A stretch of DNA of 64,000 nt, taken from Verrucosispora sp. NA02020. Its GTDB lineage: Bacteria > Actinomycetota > Actinomycetes > Mycobacteriales > Micromonosporaceae. A program made the position numbers and the translations under genes. Shown here in pieces: positions 43,341 through 53,691 of the stretch. The stretch spans positions 1,736,001 through 1,800,000 of the forward strand of contig NZ_CP054923.1 of assembly GCF_013364215.1 (NCBI RefSeq). Reading direction: 5' to 3'. A model generated the notes under the pieces. It was given only the letters and a program-made list of their open reading frames with translations, was not told the DNA's origin and did not search any database. The first letter of the stretch is position 1. Every line of letters starts with the position of its first letter.

Positions 43341-43904
43341 ATGCCCAAGAACTCACCCATTTCACTCGACCCCAGGTCGCCGCTGGTCCTCGACACGAGG
43401 GAGCTACCGCGCCGGCCTGGTGCGTTGCGTACCGTCACACGGGTGGTCCCGGCACCGGCGGACCTCGGCGTGGAGTTGATCAGCGTGCCGGAGGGCGCGG
43501 ACCTCGACCTCGATCTGCGGATGGAGTCGGTGTCCGAGGGCGTGCTCGTCTCGGGGACCGTCAGCGGTCAGGTCCGGGGCGAGTGCGGTCGCTGCCTGCG
43601 CGAGATCAACGACTCGGTGTCGGTGACGATCCAGGAGCTGTACGCGTACGAGAACAGCACCACGGACGTCACCACCGAGGATGACGAGGTAGGCCGGATG
43701 CAGGGAGACCTGATCGACCTGGAACCGGCGGTGCGGGACGCGGTGGTGCTCGCACTGCCGACCAACCCGCTCTGCCGCCAGGACTGCCCGGGCCTGTGCC
43801 CCGAATGTGGGGTACACCTGGACGATCTGCCGGCCGATCACAGCCACCAGCAGATCGACCCGCGTTGGGCGGGCCTGTCGCAACTGACCCGTACAGAGGA
43901 GTAA
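43341..43904 (+). CDS. DUF177/YceD-family protein
   Basis: 187 residues. It has the YceD core: GVLVSGTVSGQVRGECGRCL near 61-80, with the CXXC in ECGRC, and the C-terminal CRQDCPGLCPECG cluster with four cysteines that probably binds zinc. YceD is linked to 23S rRNA and ribosome assembly, and almost always precedes rpmF as here (5-bp gap). First gene of a tight operon. Confidence 0.92.
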   Translation: MPKNSPISLDPRSPLVLDTRELPRRPGALRTVTRVVPAPADLGVELISVPEGADLDLDLRMESVSEGVLVSGTVSGQVRGECGRCLREINDSVSVTIQELYAYENSTTDVTTEDDEVGRMQGDLIDLEPAVRDAVVLALPTNPLCRQDCPGLCPECGVHLDDLPADHSHQQIDPRWAGLSQLTRTEE

Positions 43905-43909
43905 GAACC

Positions 43910-44083
43910 GTGGCCGTCCCCAAGCGCAAGATGTCGCGCAGCAACACCCGGTCCCGCCGGGCGAACTGGAAGGCCGCGGCGGTCGCGACCGTGGCCTGCC
44001 CGCAGTGCAAGTCCGCCAAGCTGCCGCACGCCGCCTGCTCCGTCTGCGGCACCTACAACGGCCGCCAGGTCCTCGAGGTCTGA
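43910..44083 (+). CDS. rpmF: 50S ribosomal protein L32
   Basis: 57 residues. MAVPKRKMSRSNTRSRRANW is the classic L32 start, followed by the zinc pairs CPQC and CSVC near 33-50. The GTG has AGAGGAG further upstream, at about 9-15 nt. It lies between DUF177 and plsX in the conserved fatty-acid/ribosome operon. Confidence 0.97.
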   Translation: MAVPKRKMSRSNTRSRRANWKAAAVATVACPQCKSAKLPHAACSVCGTYNGRQVLEV

Positions 44084-44095
44084 CCCGGACGCCGA

Positions 44096-45166
44096 GTGAC
44101 GTCTCCGACCACGGGTCGGGCGACGCGCACACCCCGGCGATCGCCCGGCACTCCCGCCGACGCCGGCCGGCTCTCACCGGCCGGCGTCGCGACGGAGCCG
44201 GGCACCGCACGGATCGCCGTTGACCTCCTCGGCGGGGACGACGCTCCCGCCGTCGTGGTGGACGGCGCTCTGCGGGCGGTGCGCGCCGACCCTCACCTGC
44301 ATCTGCTGCTCGTCGGCCCGACCGAGGTGGCCGGCGCGCTGATCCATGCCCTCGACCCGGCCGAACGCGCCCGGATCACCGTCCGGCCCGCACGGACCGC
44401 CGTCGACATGGCCGACGAGGTCGTCACCGCACGCACCGACTCCACCGTCCGTACGGCCGTCGCCGCCGTGCACGCCGGCCAGGCCGACGCGCTGGTCTCC
44501 GCCGGCTCCACCGGCGCGACCGTCGCCGCCGCCGCCCTCGGACTGGGTCGCTGGCCCGAGGTGCGACGCCCGGCGCTCGCCGCCGTCCTGCCCGCCGTCT
44601 CCGGACCGGTGGTGCTGCTCGACGTCGGTGGCTCGCTGGAACCCAACCCCGCCACGCTGGCCCGGCACGCCGTGCTCGGGGCCGCCTACGCCGCTGCCGC
44701 CCACGGTGTCGTCGCACCCCGGGTGGGTCTGCTCTCGGTGGGCACCGAGGCCGGCAAGGGCGACCGGGCCCGCCGGCTCACCGATCCCGTGCTCAGCACC
44801 GTGACCCTGCCCGCAGACGCCCGCTACGTCGGTCTCGTCGAGGGGTACGACGTCTGCGTCGGCACGCGTGCCGATGTGGTGGTCACCGACGGGTTCACCG
44901 GTAACGTGCTGCTCAAGGCCATCGAGGGCGCGTACGCGATGGCCGGTGGACCGCCGCCCGGCGGGGGTGCGCCCCGGGCGGCCGCCCTGCTCGGCGTGGG
45001 CGGGACGGTGGTCGTCTGTCACGGCGCCGCCCGTCCCGACGACATCTCCTCCGGCATCGCCCTCGCCGCCCACCTCTGGCGACGCGATGCCACCGACCGG
45101 GTCGCCGCGCTGCTCGCCGGCCACCGCACCGACCGCACCACCGACACCGAGGTACGCACATCATGA
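44096..45166 (+). CDS. plsX: Phosphate acyltransferase PlsX
   Basis: 356 residues. After a poorly conserved head of about 36 residues comes [14 protein letters not shown], the PlsX motif, then [39 protein letters not shown] and [17 protein letters not shown]. It makes acyl-phosphate from acyl-ACP for membrane lipids. The GTG at 44096 lies 13 bp after rpmF without a clear ribosome-binding site, so a later start is possible. The stop overlaps rnc (ATGA). Confidence 0.95.
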   Translation: MTSPTTGRATRTPRRSPGTPADAGRLSPAGVATEPGTARIAVDLLGGDDAPAVVVDGALRAVRADPHLHLLLVGPTEVAGALIHALDPAERARITVRPARTAVDMADEVVTARTDSTVRTAVAAVHAGQADALVSAGSTGATVAAAALGLGRWPEVRRPALAAVLPAVSGPVVLLDVGGSLEPNPATLARHAVLGAAYAAAAHGVVAPRVGLLSVGTEAGKGDRARRLTDPVLSTVTLPADARYVGLVEGYDVCVGTRADVVVTDGFTGNVLLKAIEGAYAMAGGPPPGGGAPRAAALLGVGGTVVVCHGAARPDDISSGIALAAHLWRRDATDRVAALLAGHRTDRTTDTEVRTS

Positions 45167-45993
45167 GCAACGACAAGCGGCGGAGGCCCTCCGTCGGCCA
45201 TCTGGAAGCCGCCTTCGGCGTGACGCTGGACCCGGACCTGCTGGAGCGCGCCCTCACCCACCGCTCGTACGCGTACGAGAACGGTGGCCTGCCCACCAAC
45301 GAGCGGCTGGAGTTCCTCGGCGACTCGGTGCTCGGCGTGGTGATCACCACCGCGCTCTTCCACAACCATCCGGACCTGCCCGAAGGGCAGTTGGCCAAGT
45401 TGCGGGCCAGCGTGGTGAACATGCGCGCCCTCGCCGAGGTGGCCCGTGGCCTGGGCCCGGACGGCCTCGGCCCGTACCTCCTGCTGGGCAAGGGCGAGGA
45501 GACCACCGGCGGGCGGGACAAGGCGAGCATCCTCGCGGACACCCTGGAGGCGCTGCTCGGCGCGATCTATCTCCAGTACGGGCTCGACACCGCCGGGATC
45601 GTGATCCACCGGCTGTTCGACCCGCTGATGGCCGAGTCGGCCGGCCGGGGTGCCGCGCTGGACTGGAAGACCAGCCTCCAGGAGTTGACCGCCGCGCTCG
45701 GGCTCGGGGTGCCGGAGTACCGCATCGAGGGCACCGGACCGGACCACCTCAAGACCTTCACCGCCTGGGTGGTGGTCGCCGGGAACCGGTACGGCGGTGC
45801 CGACGGACGCAGCAAGAAGGAGGCCGAGCAGCGGGCGGCCGAGTCCGCCTGGCGGATGTTGACCGCCGACGCCGACGCCGAGGCGGAGTCGGGCCCGGCC
45901 GAGGTGACCGCCGACCCGGCCGACGAGCAGGACGTGGTGACCGTCGACGGCCGGGCCGAGACCCTCGGCGAGGTCCAGGCGCACCGTGCCTGA
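45163..45993 (+). CDS. rnc: Ribonuclease III
   Basis: 276 residues. The RNase III signature [12 protein letters not shown] lies at 47-58, with catalytic acidic residues there and in [17 protein letters not shown] near 122. A double-stranded RNA-binding domain follows (about 167-240: [27 protein letters not shown]). An acidic tail of 35 residues is extra. It processes rRNA and structured mRNAs. The ATG overlaps plsX and the last 8 bases overlap mutM. Confidence 0.97.
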   Translation: MSNDKRRRPSVGHLEAAFGVTLDPDLLERALTHRSYAYENGGLPTNERLEFLGDSVLGVVITTALFHNHPDLPEGQLAKLRASVVNMRALAEVARGLGPDGLGPYLLLGKGEETTGGRDKASILADTLEALLGAIYLQYGLDTAGIVIHRLFDPLMAESAGRGAALDWKTSLQELTAALGLGVPEYRIEGTGPDHLKTFTAWVVVAGNRYGGADGRSKKEAEQRAAESAWRMLTADADAEAESGPAEVTADPADEQDVVTVDGRAETLGEVQAHRA

Positions 45994-46843
45994 ACTGCCC
46001 GAGGTGGAGACGGTCCGGCAGGGCCTGGCCCGCTGGGTCACCGGCCGCCGGATCGACGTGGTCGAGGTTCGGCATCCTCGGGCGGTACGCCGGCACGAGC
46101 CGGGCGGCGTCCACTTCGCCGACGTCCTGGCCGGTCGGACCGTGCTCGACGTACGGCGGCGGGGAAAGTACCTGTGGCTCCCGCTGGACAGCGGTGACGC
46201 CGTGATCGGGCACCTCGGCATGTCCGGTCAACTGCTGCTGCAACCGGCGGGCACCGCCGACGAGGCGCACCTACGGGTGCGGTTCCGGTTCACCGACGAC
46301 GGACCGGAGCTGCGCTTCGTCGACCAGCGGACGTTCGGCGGACTGTCGGTGAGCGAGGGCGGTGCCGGTCTGCCGGCCGAGATCGCGCACATCGCCCGGG
46401 ACCCGATGGACCCGGAGTTCTCCGACGACGAGTTCGTGGCCGCGCTGCGGCGACGGCGTACCGAGGTCAAGCGCGCGTTGCTGGACCAGACACTGATCTC
46501 CGGCGTGGGCAACATCTATGCCGACGAGGCACTGTGGCGCGCGGGCCTGCACGGCGTCCGACCCACCGACGCGCTGACCGGTCCGGCCGCCCGGCGGCTG
46601 CTCGGCCACGTCCGGGACGTGCTCGCCGAGGCGATCACCGCCGGGGGGACCAGCTTCGACGCGCTCTACGTGAACGTCAACGGGGAGAGCGGCTACTTCG
46701 ACCGGTCGCTGAACGCGTACGGCCGGGAGGGGCAGCCCTGTCACCGGTGCGGTGCGCCGATCCGGCGGGAGGCGTTCATGAACCGCTCGTCGTACAGCTG
46801 TCCCCGCTGCCAGCCACGTCCCCGGGGCGCGCTGCGCGGCTGA
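45986..46843 (+). CDS. mutM: Formamidopyrimidine-DNA glycosylase
   Basis: 285 residues. Pro1/Glu2 of the catalytic N-terminus ([13 protein letters not shown]) are present, as are the helix-two-turn-helix with [15 protein letters not shown] and the C-terminal zinc finger (CHRCG, then CPRC). It excises 8-oxoguanine and formamidopyrimidines and nicks the strand. It starts inside the end of rnc, completing the operon DUF177-rpmF-plsX-rnc-mutM. mutT1 elsewhere in the window acts in the same oxidised-guanine defence. Confidence 0.97.
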   Translation: MPELPEVETVRQGLARWVTGRRIDVVEVRHPRAVRRHEPGGVHFADVLAGRTVLDVRRRGKYLWLPLDSGDAVIGHLGMSGQLLLQPAGTADEAHLRVRFRFTDDGPELRFVDQRTFGGLSVSEGGAGLPAEIAHIARDPMDPEFSDDEFVAALRRRRTEVKRALLDQTLISGVGNIYADEALWRAGLHGVRPTDALTGPAARRLLGHVRDVLAEAITAGGTSFDALYVNVNGESGYFDRSLNAYGREGQPCHRCGAPIRREAFMNRSSYSCPRCQPRPRGALRG

Positions 46844-46872
46844 CCGCCGGGCCGTCGGCGCGCGGGCAGGGC

Positions 46873-47706
46873 TCACGACGCCGGGCAGGGCAGCCGCCAG
46901 GCGTCCAGCGTGCGGTGCTTGCGGATGGAGGCGAAGCCGTAGCCGACGCTGGTGACGCAGAAGTCCGTGGTGTCGCCGGTGTACTCGACGTGGAACACCG
47001 GCTTGCCGGCGTCGACGAGGGGCAGCAGCTTCTCGCACCGTGCCAGCCGGACGCACTCCTCGTCGACTGCGAAGTCGAGGTCGGGCGCCAACGCGGCGAC
47101 CTGCGGCAGGGCACCGAGCAGGCCGGGGGAGAGGTCGAGGGTGCGGGCCAGCGCCGCCACCTGGCGGTTGAACCGGAGCTGGTGGTCGAAGTCCAGCGGG
47201 AACCCGGAGCGCTGGGCGTACCCGTCGGCGTCGGCCAGCAGCACCGCCCCGAAGCCCTTGCCACGGCAGAGCCGGAACCGGTCGGCCAGCACCGGCCGCA
47301 GGACGTCCCACCGGCGTACGTCCAGCCAGGTGCGGTCGGTCCCGGTGGACGTGGCACCGCGTACCTCCGCCGGGTACCGGCTGGAGTCCGGATCGTCGGG
47401 GTGGACCGACCCGACGTGCACCTGGCAGACCAGACGGCTGTCGCGGGCGCGCAGCACGGCGGTCTGCGCCGCGGTGGTGGCGACCGGGTCGAGCACGAAC
47501 ACGTTCGCCGGGACCTCCGGGTCCAGCTCGCCGCGCAGTTGCCACTGCCACTGCCAGTGACGCGCCGAGGCCGCCGGCCAGCTCGTGGGCGCGCCGGGCG
47601 GCGGGAGCGGGGGTCGGCAGGCGACCGTGGCGACGAGCACCGTGAGCACCAGGCCGGCCGGGAGCACCCGGCGTACCCGCCGCGTCCGGCCCACCCCGAT
47701 CCGCAT
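46873..47706 (-). CDS. GH114-like lipoprotein (endo-alpha-1,4-polygalactosaminidase family)
   Basis: 277 residues. A lipoprotein signal peptide ends in LVATVAC, with the lipobox cysteine near residue 30. The rest matches the GH114 barrel: RHWQWQWQLRGELD near 50, VFVLDPVATT, LVCQVHVGSVHPDD, WLDVRRWDVL and GFGAVLLADADGYA. Family members cut alpha-1,4-galactosamine polymers. The motif usually containing DNVDGY is DADGY here, so activity should not be assumed. The ATG at 47706 has GGAG 7 nt upstream. Confidence 0.8.
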   Translation of the reverse strand: MRIGVGRTRRVRRVLPAGLVLTVLVATVACRPPLPPPGAPTSWPAASARHWQWQWQLRGELDPEVPANVFVLDPVATTAAQTAVLRARDSRLVCQVHVGSVHPDDPDSSRYPAEVRGATSTGTDRTWLDVRRWDVLRPVLADRFRLCRGKGFGAVLLADADGYAQRSGFPLDFDHQLRFNRQVAALARTLDLSPGLLGALPQVAALAPDLDFAVDEECVRLARCEKLLPLVDAGKPVFHVEYTGDTTDFCVTSVGYGFASIRKHRTLDAWRLPCPAS

Positions 47707-47840
47707 CGCCGTCTCCGCACGTCGCGGGGCGGCGCCACACCGCCCGAGCAGGTACGCGTCGGCGTACCTCACCCGGTCAAACGAGGACAGACCCGATCAG
47801 GACTCGCAGTCCGGCCGCGACCGCCCCCGCCGCGACCGCC

Positions 47841-49322
47841 TCAGCGGGGTGCGGCGAAGACCTGCGTCCAGTACGGCCCGTTGCTGCTGGCCACCCCGAC
47901 GCCGATCTCGGTGAAGGCGCAGTTCAGGATGTTCGCCCGGTGCCCCTCGCTGTTCATCCAGGCGTCCATCACCGCGGCCGGGGTGCGCTGGTTCCACGCC
48001 ACGTTCTCGCCGTAGGTCCGCCAGGTGTAGTCGACCCGGTCGAGCCGGGTTCCGGGGTTGCTGCCGTCGCTGCCGGTGTGCGACATGTTCTGCGTGTCGG
48101 CCTGGTCCTGGCTGTGCCGCTGGGCGGCGGTCATCAGCTTGTCGTCGATGCTGAGCGCGCCACAGCCCTCCTTGGCCCGCTCGACGTTGACCAGCCGCAC
48201 GACCTCCGCCGCCTGCGAGGTGGTGCCCGAGGAGGGGGTGGCACTGGGCGTACTGGCGCGGTTGGGGCTGCCCTGCCGGTCGGCGTTCTGCCGCGAGGGC
48301 GCGGTGGTGCGCGACGCCGCCGGGGTGGGGCTGCTGGTCCGGCTCGGTGACGGCGACGGTGACGCGGTGCTCGGCGAGACGCTCGGGCTCGGGCTGGGAC
48401 TCGGGGAGTCGCTCGGGTCGAGCGCCAGGTCCGTCGTCTCGTCCGGCAGCGCCGGCGCGGAGGCGGGAGGGATGTCGGCGGCGGTGCGATCGGTCGGCGT
48501 GTCGTCACCGGGCAGTGCGAGTGCTGCCACGCCGATGCTCACCACGAGGGTCGCCGCCGCGGCGGCGCCGCCCAGCACCAACGGACGCCGCAACCGGCGT
48601 CGTGCGCCGCGCTCATCGGACCCGGCCGGCTCGTCCCGCTGGCCGGCGTCGTTCCGCTGGTCCGCCGGCAGGCCGTACCGTCCGTGGTCGCCGGTGCCGC
48701 CGTAGGGGCCGGCAGCCGTGCCGTATCCGCTCTCGACGGCCGGGTCGTCACGGTCCCCGGCCGTGCCGTATCCGCCTTCGACGGTCATGTCGTAGCGGCT
48801 CTGGTCGGCCGTCGCACCGTACCTGCCGTAGCGGTCCTGGTCCGGTCCGGTCGCAGAGCCCGACGCGGGCCCGGCCGGGGCGCTGTACCCCCGGACCTGG
48901 GTGTCCCAGTCGGCGCCGTGGTGGCCGGTCTCCGGCGCCGCGTGCCGGGCGGTCCGGTCGTGGTCGGCCGATGCGGGCCACCCGGGGATCCCCCGCCCGG
49001 CGGGCCCGTCCGGTGTCCCGCCACGGTCGGTCGGCTCGTAGTACCCGGTCTCCGGCTCGATGGCGTGGTGGTGCTGACCGGACCGCCAGTCGGCCTCACC
49101 CCCACGGGGCGAGTGCGGGGCCTCCGGTTGCCACTGCTCGGTCGGCTGGTCGTCGTACCACCGGTCGGTCGAACTTCCCGGTTCGTCACCGAACAGGTAG
49201 GCCGACCTCGGTGCGGGACGGTCGGTCAACCAGGCCGGGTCCTCGGTCGGGAGTTCCGGGCGACGAGGGTCGGCCTCCGGGTCACGCGGGTCGTTCCAGC
49301 CGTGCACGCCTGTCGCCTCCAC
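47841..49322 (-). CDS. CAP-domain (SCP/PR-1-like) membrane-anchored protein
   Basis: 493 residues. About 240 residues of a hydrophilic, repeat-like cytoplasmic region rich in Gly, Tyr, Asp and Arg (YGTAGDRDD, YGTAAGPYG) precede one membrane segment at about 248-268. A Ser/Pro-rich linker (SPSPSPS) follows, then a CAP domain from about 368 with RHSQDQAD, YGENVAWN and WMNSEGHRANILN. Actinobacterial CAP proteins are secreted and of mostly unknown function. A TAGCGT hexamer lies upstream of the GTG. Confidence 0.87.
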   Translation of the reverse strand: MEATGVHGWNDPRDPEADPRRPELPTEDPAWLTDRPAPRSAYLFGDEPGSSTDRWYDDQPTEQWQPEAPHSPRGGEADWRSGQHHHAIEPETGYYEPTDRGGTPDGPAGRGIPGWPASADHDRTARHAAPETGHHGADWDTQVRGYSAPAGPASGSATGPDQDRYGRYGATADQSRYDMTVEGGYGTAGDRDDPAVESGYGTAAGPYGGTGDHGRYGLPADQRNDAGQRDEPAGSDERGARRRLRRPLVLGGAAAAATLVVSIGVAALALPGDDTPTDRTAADIPPASAPALPDETTDLALDPSDSPSPSPSPSVSPSTASPSPSPSRTSSPTPAASRTTAPSRQNADRQGSPNRASTPSATPSSGTTSQAAEVVRLVNVERAKEGCGALSIDDKLMTAAQRHSQDQADTQNMSHTGSDGSNPGTRLDRVDYTWRTYGENVAWNQRTPAAVMDAWMNSEGHRANILNCAFTEIGVGVASSNGPYWTQVFAAPR

Positions 49323-49678
49323 GGGTCGGGTACCGGGCCGAGGTGACGCTACGTGTCGCTCATGGGGGCAGCAATCCGGCTAAGGAAGAGTTAAGAGGAC
49401 CCTGTACATCCGGGTGAGGTAATCCACCGGACCGGCGCGTAGAGTCGAGGCGTCCGGACAGAGCGTGTCCGCGCCTGGGGGCAGCCGCCGGTGACCGGTC
49501 GGGCCGACGTCGAGATGATCTACGGCCTGCGGGAACTTGACGAATCAGGGGCTCCCGGCTCAATATGTATGTGTCGCCAGTCGCGCCCGGCCATGCCCAG
49601 AATTCGTGGGAGTGGTAGCCGCGTACACCAGGGCGCGCGTTGGCCGGCCTCTCCGGCAGCGCATATCAAGGAGTCAAA
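49323..49678. other. Intergenic region with two possible plus-strand promoters
   Basis: 356 bp between the divergent CAP gene and the small coiled-coil gene. TAGAGT at 49440-49445 and the TTGACG/CAATAT pair at 49537-49566 are promoter candidates. No gene or repeat stands out. Confidence 0.5.
49537..49566 (+). promoter_or_regulatory. Candidate -35/-10 promoter of the coiled-coil gene
   Basis: TTGACG, 18-nt spacer, CAATAT, in an AT-richer patch. A leader of about 105 nt would follow. Confidence 0.5.
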
Positions 49679-49873
49679 ATGGCGAAGGCCCTCTATGGCC
49701 ACGTAGGTGCGGCGCCCGACCGGCGCCTCCTCGACGAGGTCACCCGACTGCGTTCCAGGGTTCAGTCACTGGAGTTCGAGGTCACCCGACTGCGTGCCGA
49801 GAACGATCGGCTCGCGGCGGCTGCGGCGGAGGCGGACGATCTGCTCCGTCTGGCCGAGCCGGCACTGACCTGA
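49679..49873 (+). CDS. Small conserved actinobacterial coiled-coil protein
   Basis: 64 residues. MAKALYGHVG is a conserved start in actinobacteria. From about residue 16 to 58 it is one helix with heptads (LLDEVTRLRSRVQSLEFEV, TRLRAENDRLAA), so a parallel coiled coil is likely. No function is known. The ATG has AAGGAG 6 nt upstream. It lies 204 bp before smc on the same strand but smc has its own leader. Confidence 0.85.
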   Translation: MAKALYGHVGAAPDRRLLDEVTRLRSRVQSLEFEVTRLRAENDRLAAAAAEADDLLRLAEPALT

Positions 49874-50076
49874 TCCACCTGGTCGCCACAACCGAATAGC
49901 TCCACCGCACAGCAGCGCGCCGACACGATGTGTGCCGGCGCGCATCTCTGCCCGGCCCCGGACGCCGGCAGGCGGGTCGCGTGGGGTGGGCCACCCGGTG
50001 CCGGGTTACTCTGCGGGTTGACCAGGGTCCGCGCAGCCGGGCGACGGTACGGCGGCCACCGGACGAGGATCGGGAC

Positions 50077-53000
50077 GTGCATCTCAAGAGCCTGACGGTG
50101 AAGGGCTTCAAATCCTTCGCCTCCGCGACGACGCTCAAGCTGGAGCCGGGGATCACCTGTGTGGTGGGCCCCAACGGATCCGGCAAGTCCAACGTCGTCG
50201 ACGCCATCGCCTGGGTGCTCGGCGAGCAGGGCGCGAAGGCGCTGCGGGGCGGCAAGATGGAGGACGTCATCTTCGCCGGCACCGCCGGTCGGGCCCCGCT
50301 CGGCCGGGCCGAGGTGACGCTGACCATCGACAACACCGACGGCGCCCTGCCGATCGAGTACACCGAGGTCTCCATCACCCGCCGGATGTTCCGCTCGGGC
50401 GAGAGCGAGTACGAGATCAACGGCGATTCCTGCCGGCTGCTCGACATCCAGGAACTGCTCTCCGACTCCGGCATCGGCCGCGAGATGCACATCATCGTCG
50501 GTCAGGGCCGCCTCGACGGCATGCTGCACGCCAAGCCGGAGGACCGGCGGGCCTTCATCGAGGAGGCCGCCGGCGTCCTCAAGCACCGCAAGCGCAAGGA
50601 AAAGGCGCTGCGCAAGCTCGACGCGATGCAGACCAATCTGAACCGGCTCACCGACCTCACCGCCGAACTACGCCGCCAGCTCAAGCCGCTCGGCCGGCAG
50701 GCCGAGGTGGCCCGGCGGGCCGCCGTGATCCAGGCCAACCTGCGGGACGCGCGGCTGCGGCTGCTCGCCGACGACCTGGCCACCCTGCGCACCACGCTGG
50801 ACAAGGAGATCGCCGACGAGACGGCGCTGCGCCGACGACGCGAGCAGGTGGAGGCCGAACACGCCGAGGTGCAGTCCCGCCTCGGCGAGCTGGAAGAGGC
50901 GCTGGCCGAGGACGCGCCGCTGCTGGCCGCCGCACAGGACACCTGGTACAGGCTCTCCGCCCTCCAGGAGCGGTTCCGCTCGATCGAGCAACTCGCACTC
51001 GAACGGCTGCGGCACCTCAGCGCGACGCCCGACGACGAGCGCCCCGGTCGCGACCCGGAGCAGTTGGAGGCCGAGTCCGAGCGGATCCGCGAGCAGGAGG
51101 AGGACCTGCGGGCGGCGCTCACCGACGACCAGATCCGGCTCGCCGAGGCGGTCGAGCACCGGCAGGAACTGGAGCGGCAGCTCGCTGCGGCCGAGCGGGA
51201 GCTGGTCGCCGCGGCGAAGGCGATCGCCGACCGGCGGGAGGGGCTGGCCCGGCTCACCGGGCAGGTGAACTCCGCCCGTGCCCGGACCACCAGCGCCGGT
51301 GAGGAGATCGAACGACTCGCCACCGCGCACACCGACGCGCTGACCCGCGCCGAGCGGGCCCAGGCCGACCTGGACGCGGTCGCCGAGCAGTCCACCGAGG
51401 CGGACCGCGACAACGCCGACCTGGACACCCGGCACGCCGAGGCGGTCAGCGCCCAGGAGAAGGCACAGGCCACCGTCCGATCGCTCTCCGACGCCGAGCG
51501 GGCGGCGGAGAAGGACGCCGCCACCTGGAAGGCACGCGAGGAGGCCCTCGCCCTGGGCCTGCGTCGCAAGGACGGTGCCGGCGCGCTGCTGGCCCGTGCC
51601 GACCAGGTGCCCGGGCTGCTGGGCAGTCTCGCCGGCCTGCTCACGGTCGCTCCCGGTCACGAGGCCGCACTGGCCGCCGCGCTCGGTGGGCTCGCCGACG
51701 CGGTCGCGGTCAGCGGGGTGGACGAGGCCGTCGAGGCGATGCGCCTGCTGAAGATCTCCGACGCCGGGCGGGCCGGTCTGCTCGTCGGCAGCCCGGCCGG
51801 GCCGGGGATGTCCGGTTCGGTCGATGCGCTGCGTCCCAAACTGCCCGACCGCGCGCACTGGGCCCCCGACCTGGTGGACTGCGACGCGCAGATCCGTCCG
51901 GCGGTGCACCGGGCGCTGCGCGACGTGGTGCTGGTCGACGATCTGGCCGCTGCGGCCGAGGTGGTCACGGGCAACCCCGAGCTGCGCGCGGTCACCCGGG
52001 AGGGGGACGTCGTCGGGGCGTACGCGGCGGCCGGTGGCTCGGCCAAGGCGCCCAGCTACATCGAGGTGCAGGCAGCGGTCGAGGAGGCCCGGGCCAACCG
52101 GCTCGCCGCCGAGGGGGGCAGTGCCGACCTGCGTGAGCAACTCGTGCAGGCGCGGGCCGAGGTGGCCGCCGCCAAGGAGGTGGTGCAGCACGCCGCAGCC
52201 GCCAAGCGGGAGGCGGAGAGCCACCGCAACGCCGCCGCCCGACGCCTGGCCGAACTGGGGGCCGCCGCCCGGTCGGCCAAGGCGGAGACCGACCGGCTCG
52301 GTGAGTCCCGGTCGCGCGCCGAGGCGGCCCGCGAACGGGACCTGACCGCACTGGCCGAGTTGGAGGAGCGGCTGCGGCTGGCGGAGGCGACGCCGCTCGA
52401 CGCCGAACCGTCCACCGAGGAACGCGACCAGCTCGCCGCGATGGTGCCGCAGGCCCGGCAGAACGAGATGGAGGTCCGGCTCGCGGTGCGTACCGCCGAG
52501 GAGCGGGTGGCCTCCATCGCCGGGCGGGCCGACTCGCTGCGCCGGCAGGCCGCCGCCGAGCGGGCCGCGCGGGAGCGGGCGGCGGCGCGACGGGCCGCGC
52601 GTACCCGGGGCGCGGGCATCGCCCGTGCGGTGGCCGGCGGCGCACGGGCGGCACTGACCCGGCTGACCACCAGCATCGCCCGGGCGGAGGAGCACCGCGA
52701 CGCGGTGGCGCGCGAACGGGCCACCCGCGAGGCGGAACTCCAGGAGGTGCGGGCCGCCGCGAAACGGCTCGGCGGTGAACTGGACCGGCTGACCAGCCAG
52801 GTGCACCGGGACGAGGTGGCCCGCGCCGAGCAGCGGCTGCGCATCGAGCAGTTGGAGGCCAAGGCGGCCGAGGACTTCGGCCTGACCGTGGAGACCCTGG
52901 TCGCCGAGTACGGTCCGGAGCAGCCGGTGCCGCCGACCGAGGCGGAGGTGGCCGCCGCCGAACGGGACGGCCTGCCGGTGCCCGAGCCGGTGCGGTACGA

Positions 53001-53691
53001 GCGACCGGTGCAGGAGAAGCGGGCCGCCAAGGCGGAGCGGGAACTCACCCTCCTCGGCAAGGTCAATCCGCTCGCGTTGGAGGAGTTCGCCGCGCTGGAG
53101 GAACGGTTCAAGTTCCTCTCCGAGCAGTTGGAGGACCTCAAGGCGACCCGCCGTGACCTGCTCACCGTGGTCAAGGACGTGGACGACCGCATTCTGGAGG
53201 TCTTCGCCAGCGCCTTCGCCGACACCGCGCGGGAGTTCGAGCAGGTCTTCGAGGTGCTGTTCCCCGGCGGTGAGGGCCGGCTCATCCTCACCGAGCCGGA
53301 CGACATGCTGACCACCGGCGTGGAGGTCGAGGCACGCCCGCCCGGTAAGAAGATCAAGCGGCTCTCGCTGCTCTCCGGCGGCGAGCGGTCGCTGACCGCG
53401 GTGGCGATGCTGGTGGCGATCTTCCGCGCCCGGCCCAGCCCGTTCTACATCATGGACGAGGTCGAGGCGGCGCTGGACGACGTCAACCTGGGTCGGCTCA
53501 TCACGCTGATGGCCCAGTTGCGGGAGAAGAGCCAGCTCATCGTCATCACGCACCAGAAACGGACCATGGAGATCGCCGACGCGCTGTACGGCGTGACCAT
53601 GCGCGGCGGGGTCACCCAGGTGATCAGTCAACGGCTCAACCGGGCCGACACCGACGACGAGCGGCACGACCGCGGCGAGGAGAACGGGTAG
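50077..53691 (+). CDS. smc: Chromosome segregation ATPase SMC
   Basis: 1204 residues. Walker A GPNGSGKSN at 31-39, long coiled coils either side of a hinge at about 505-665 (VPGLLGSLAGLL, then ALRDVVLVDDL), signature LLSGGERSLTAVAML and Walker B FYIMDEVEAALDDVN near the C-terminus. With ScpA/ScpB it folds and separates chromosomes. The GTG at 50077 gives HLKSLTVKGFKSFA, the universal start. Its TAG shares one base with the GTG of the HAD gene. Confidence 0.98.
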   Translation: MHLKSLTVKGFKSFASATTLKLEPGITCVVGPNGSGKSNVVDAIAWVLGEQGAKALRGGKMEDVIFAGTAGRAPLGRAEVTLTIDNTDGALPIEYTEVSITRRMFRSGESEYEINGDSCRLLDIQELLSDSGIGREMHIIVGQGRLDGMLHAKPEDRRAFIEEAAGVLKHRKRKEKALRKLDAMQTNLNRLTDLTAELRRQLKPLGRQAEVARRAAVIQANLRDARLRLLADDLATLRTTLDKEIADETALRRRREQVEAEHAEVQSRLGELEEALAEDAPLLAAAQDTWYRLSALQERFRSIEQLALERLRHLSATPDDERPGRDPEQLEAESERIREQEEDLRAALTDDQIRLAEAVEHRQELERQLAAAERELVAAAKAIADRREGLARLTGQVNSARARTTSAGEEIERLATAHTDALTRAERAQADLDAVAEQSTEADRDNADLDTRHAEAVSAQEKAQATVRSLSDAERAAEKDAATWKAREEALALGLRRKDGAGALLARADQVPGLLGSLAGLLTVAPGHEAALAAALGGLADAVAVSGVDEAVEAMRLLKISDAGRAGLLVGSPAGPGMSGSVDALRPKLPDRAHWAPDLVDCDAQIRPAVHRALRDVVLVDDLAAAAEVVTGNPELRAVTREGDVVGAYAAAGGSAKAPSYIEVQAAVEEARANRLAAEGGSADLREQLVQARAEVAAAKEVVQHAAAAKREAESHRNAAARRLAELGAAARSAKAETDRLGESRSRAEAARERDLTALAELEERLRLAEATPLDAEPSTEERDQLAAMVPQARQNEMEVRLAVRTAEERVASIAGRADSLRRQAAAERAARERAAARRAARTRGAGIARAVAGGARAALTRLTTSIARAEEHRDAVARERATREAELQEVRAAAKRLGGELDRLTSQVHRDEVARAEQRLRIEQLEAKAAEDFGLTVETLVAEYGPEQPVPPTEAEVAAAERDGLPVPEPVRYERPVQEKRAAKAERELTLLGKVNPLALEEFAALEERFKFLSEQLEDLKATRRDLLTVVKDVDDRILEVFASAFADTAREFEQVFEVLFPGGEGRLILTEPDDMLTTGVEVEARPPGKKIKRLSLLSGGERSLTAVAMLVAIFRARPSPFYIMDEVEAALDDVNLGRLITLMAQLREKSQLIVITHQKRTMEIADALYGVTMRGGVTQVISQRLNRADTDDERHDRGEENG

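Noticed and set aside
49930..50076. 49-residue N-terminal extension of Smc
   Set aside because: Smc proteins begin at HLKSLTVKGF; the upstream part has no conservation-like pattern.
50668..53667. 999-codon minus-strand frame opposite smc
   Set aside because: Entirely antisense to smc, with no recognisable domain; a product of GC-rich codon structure.
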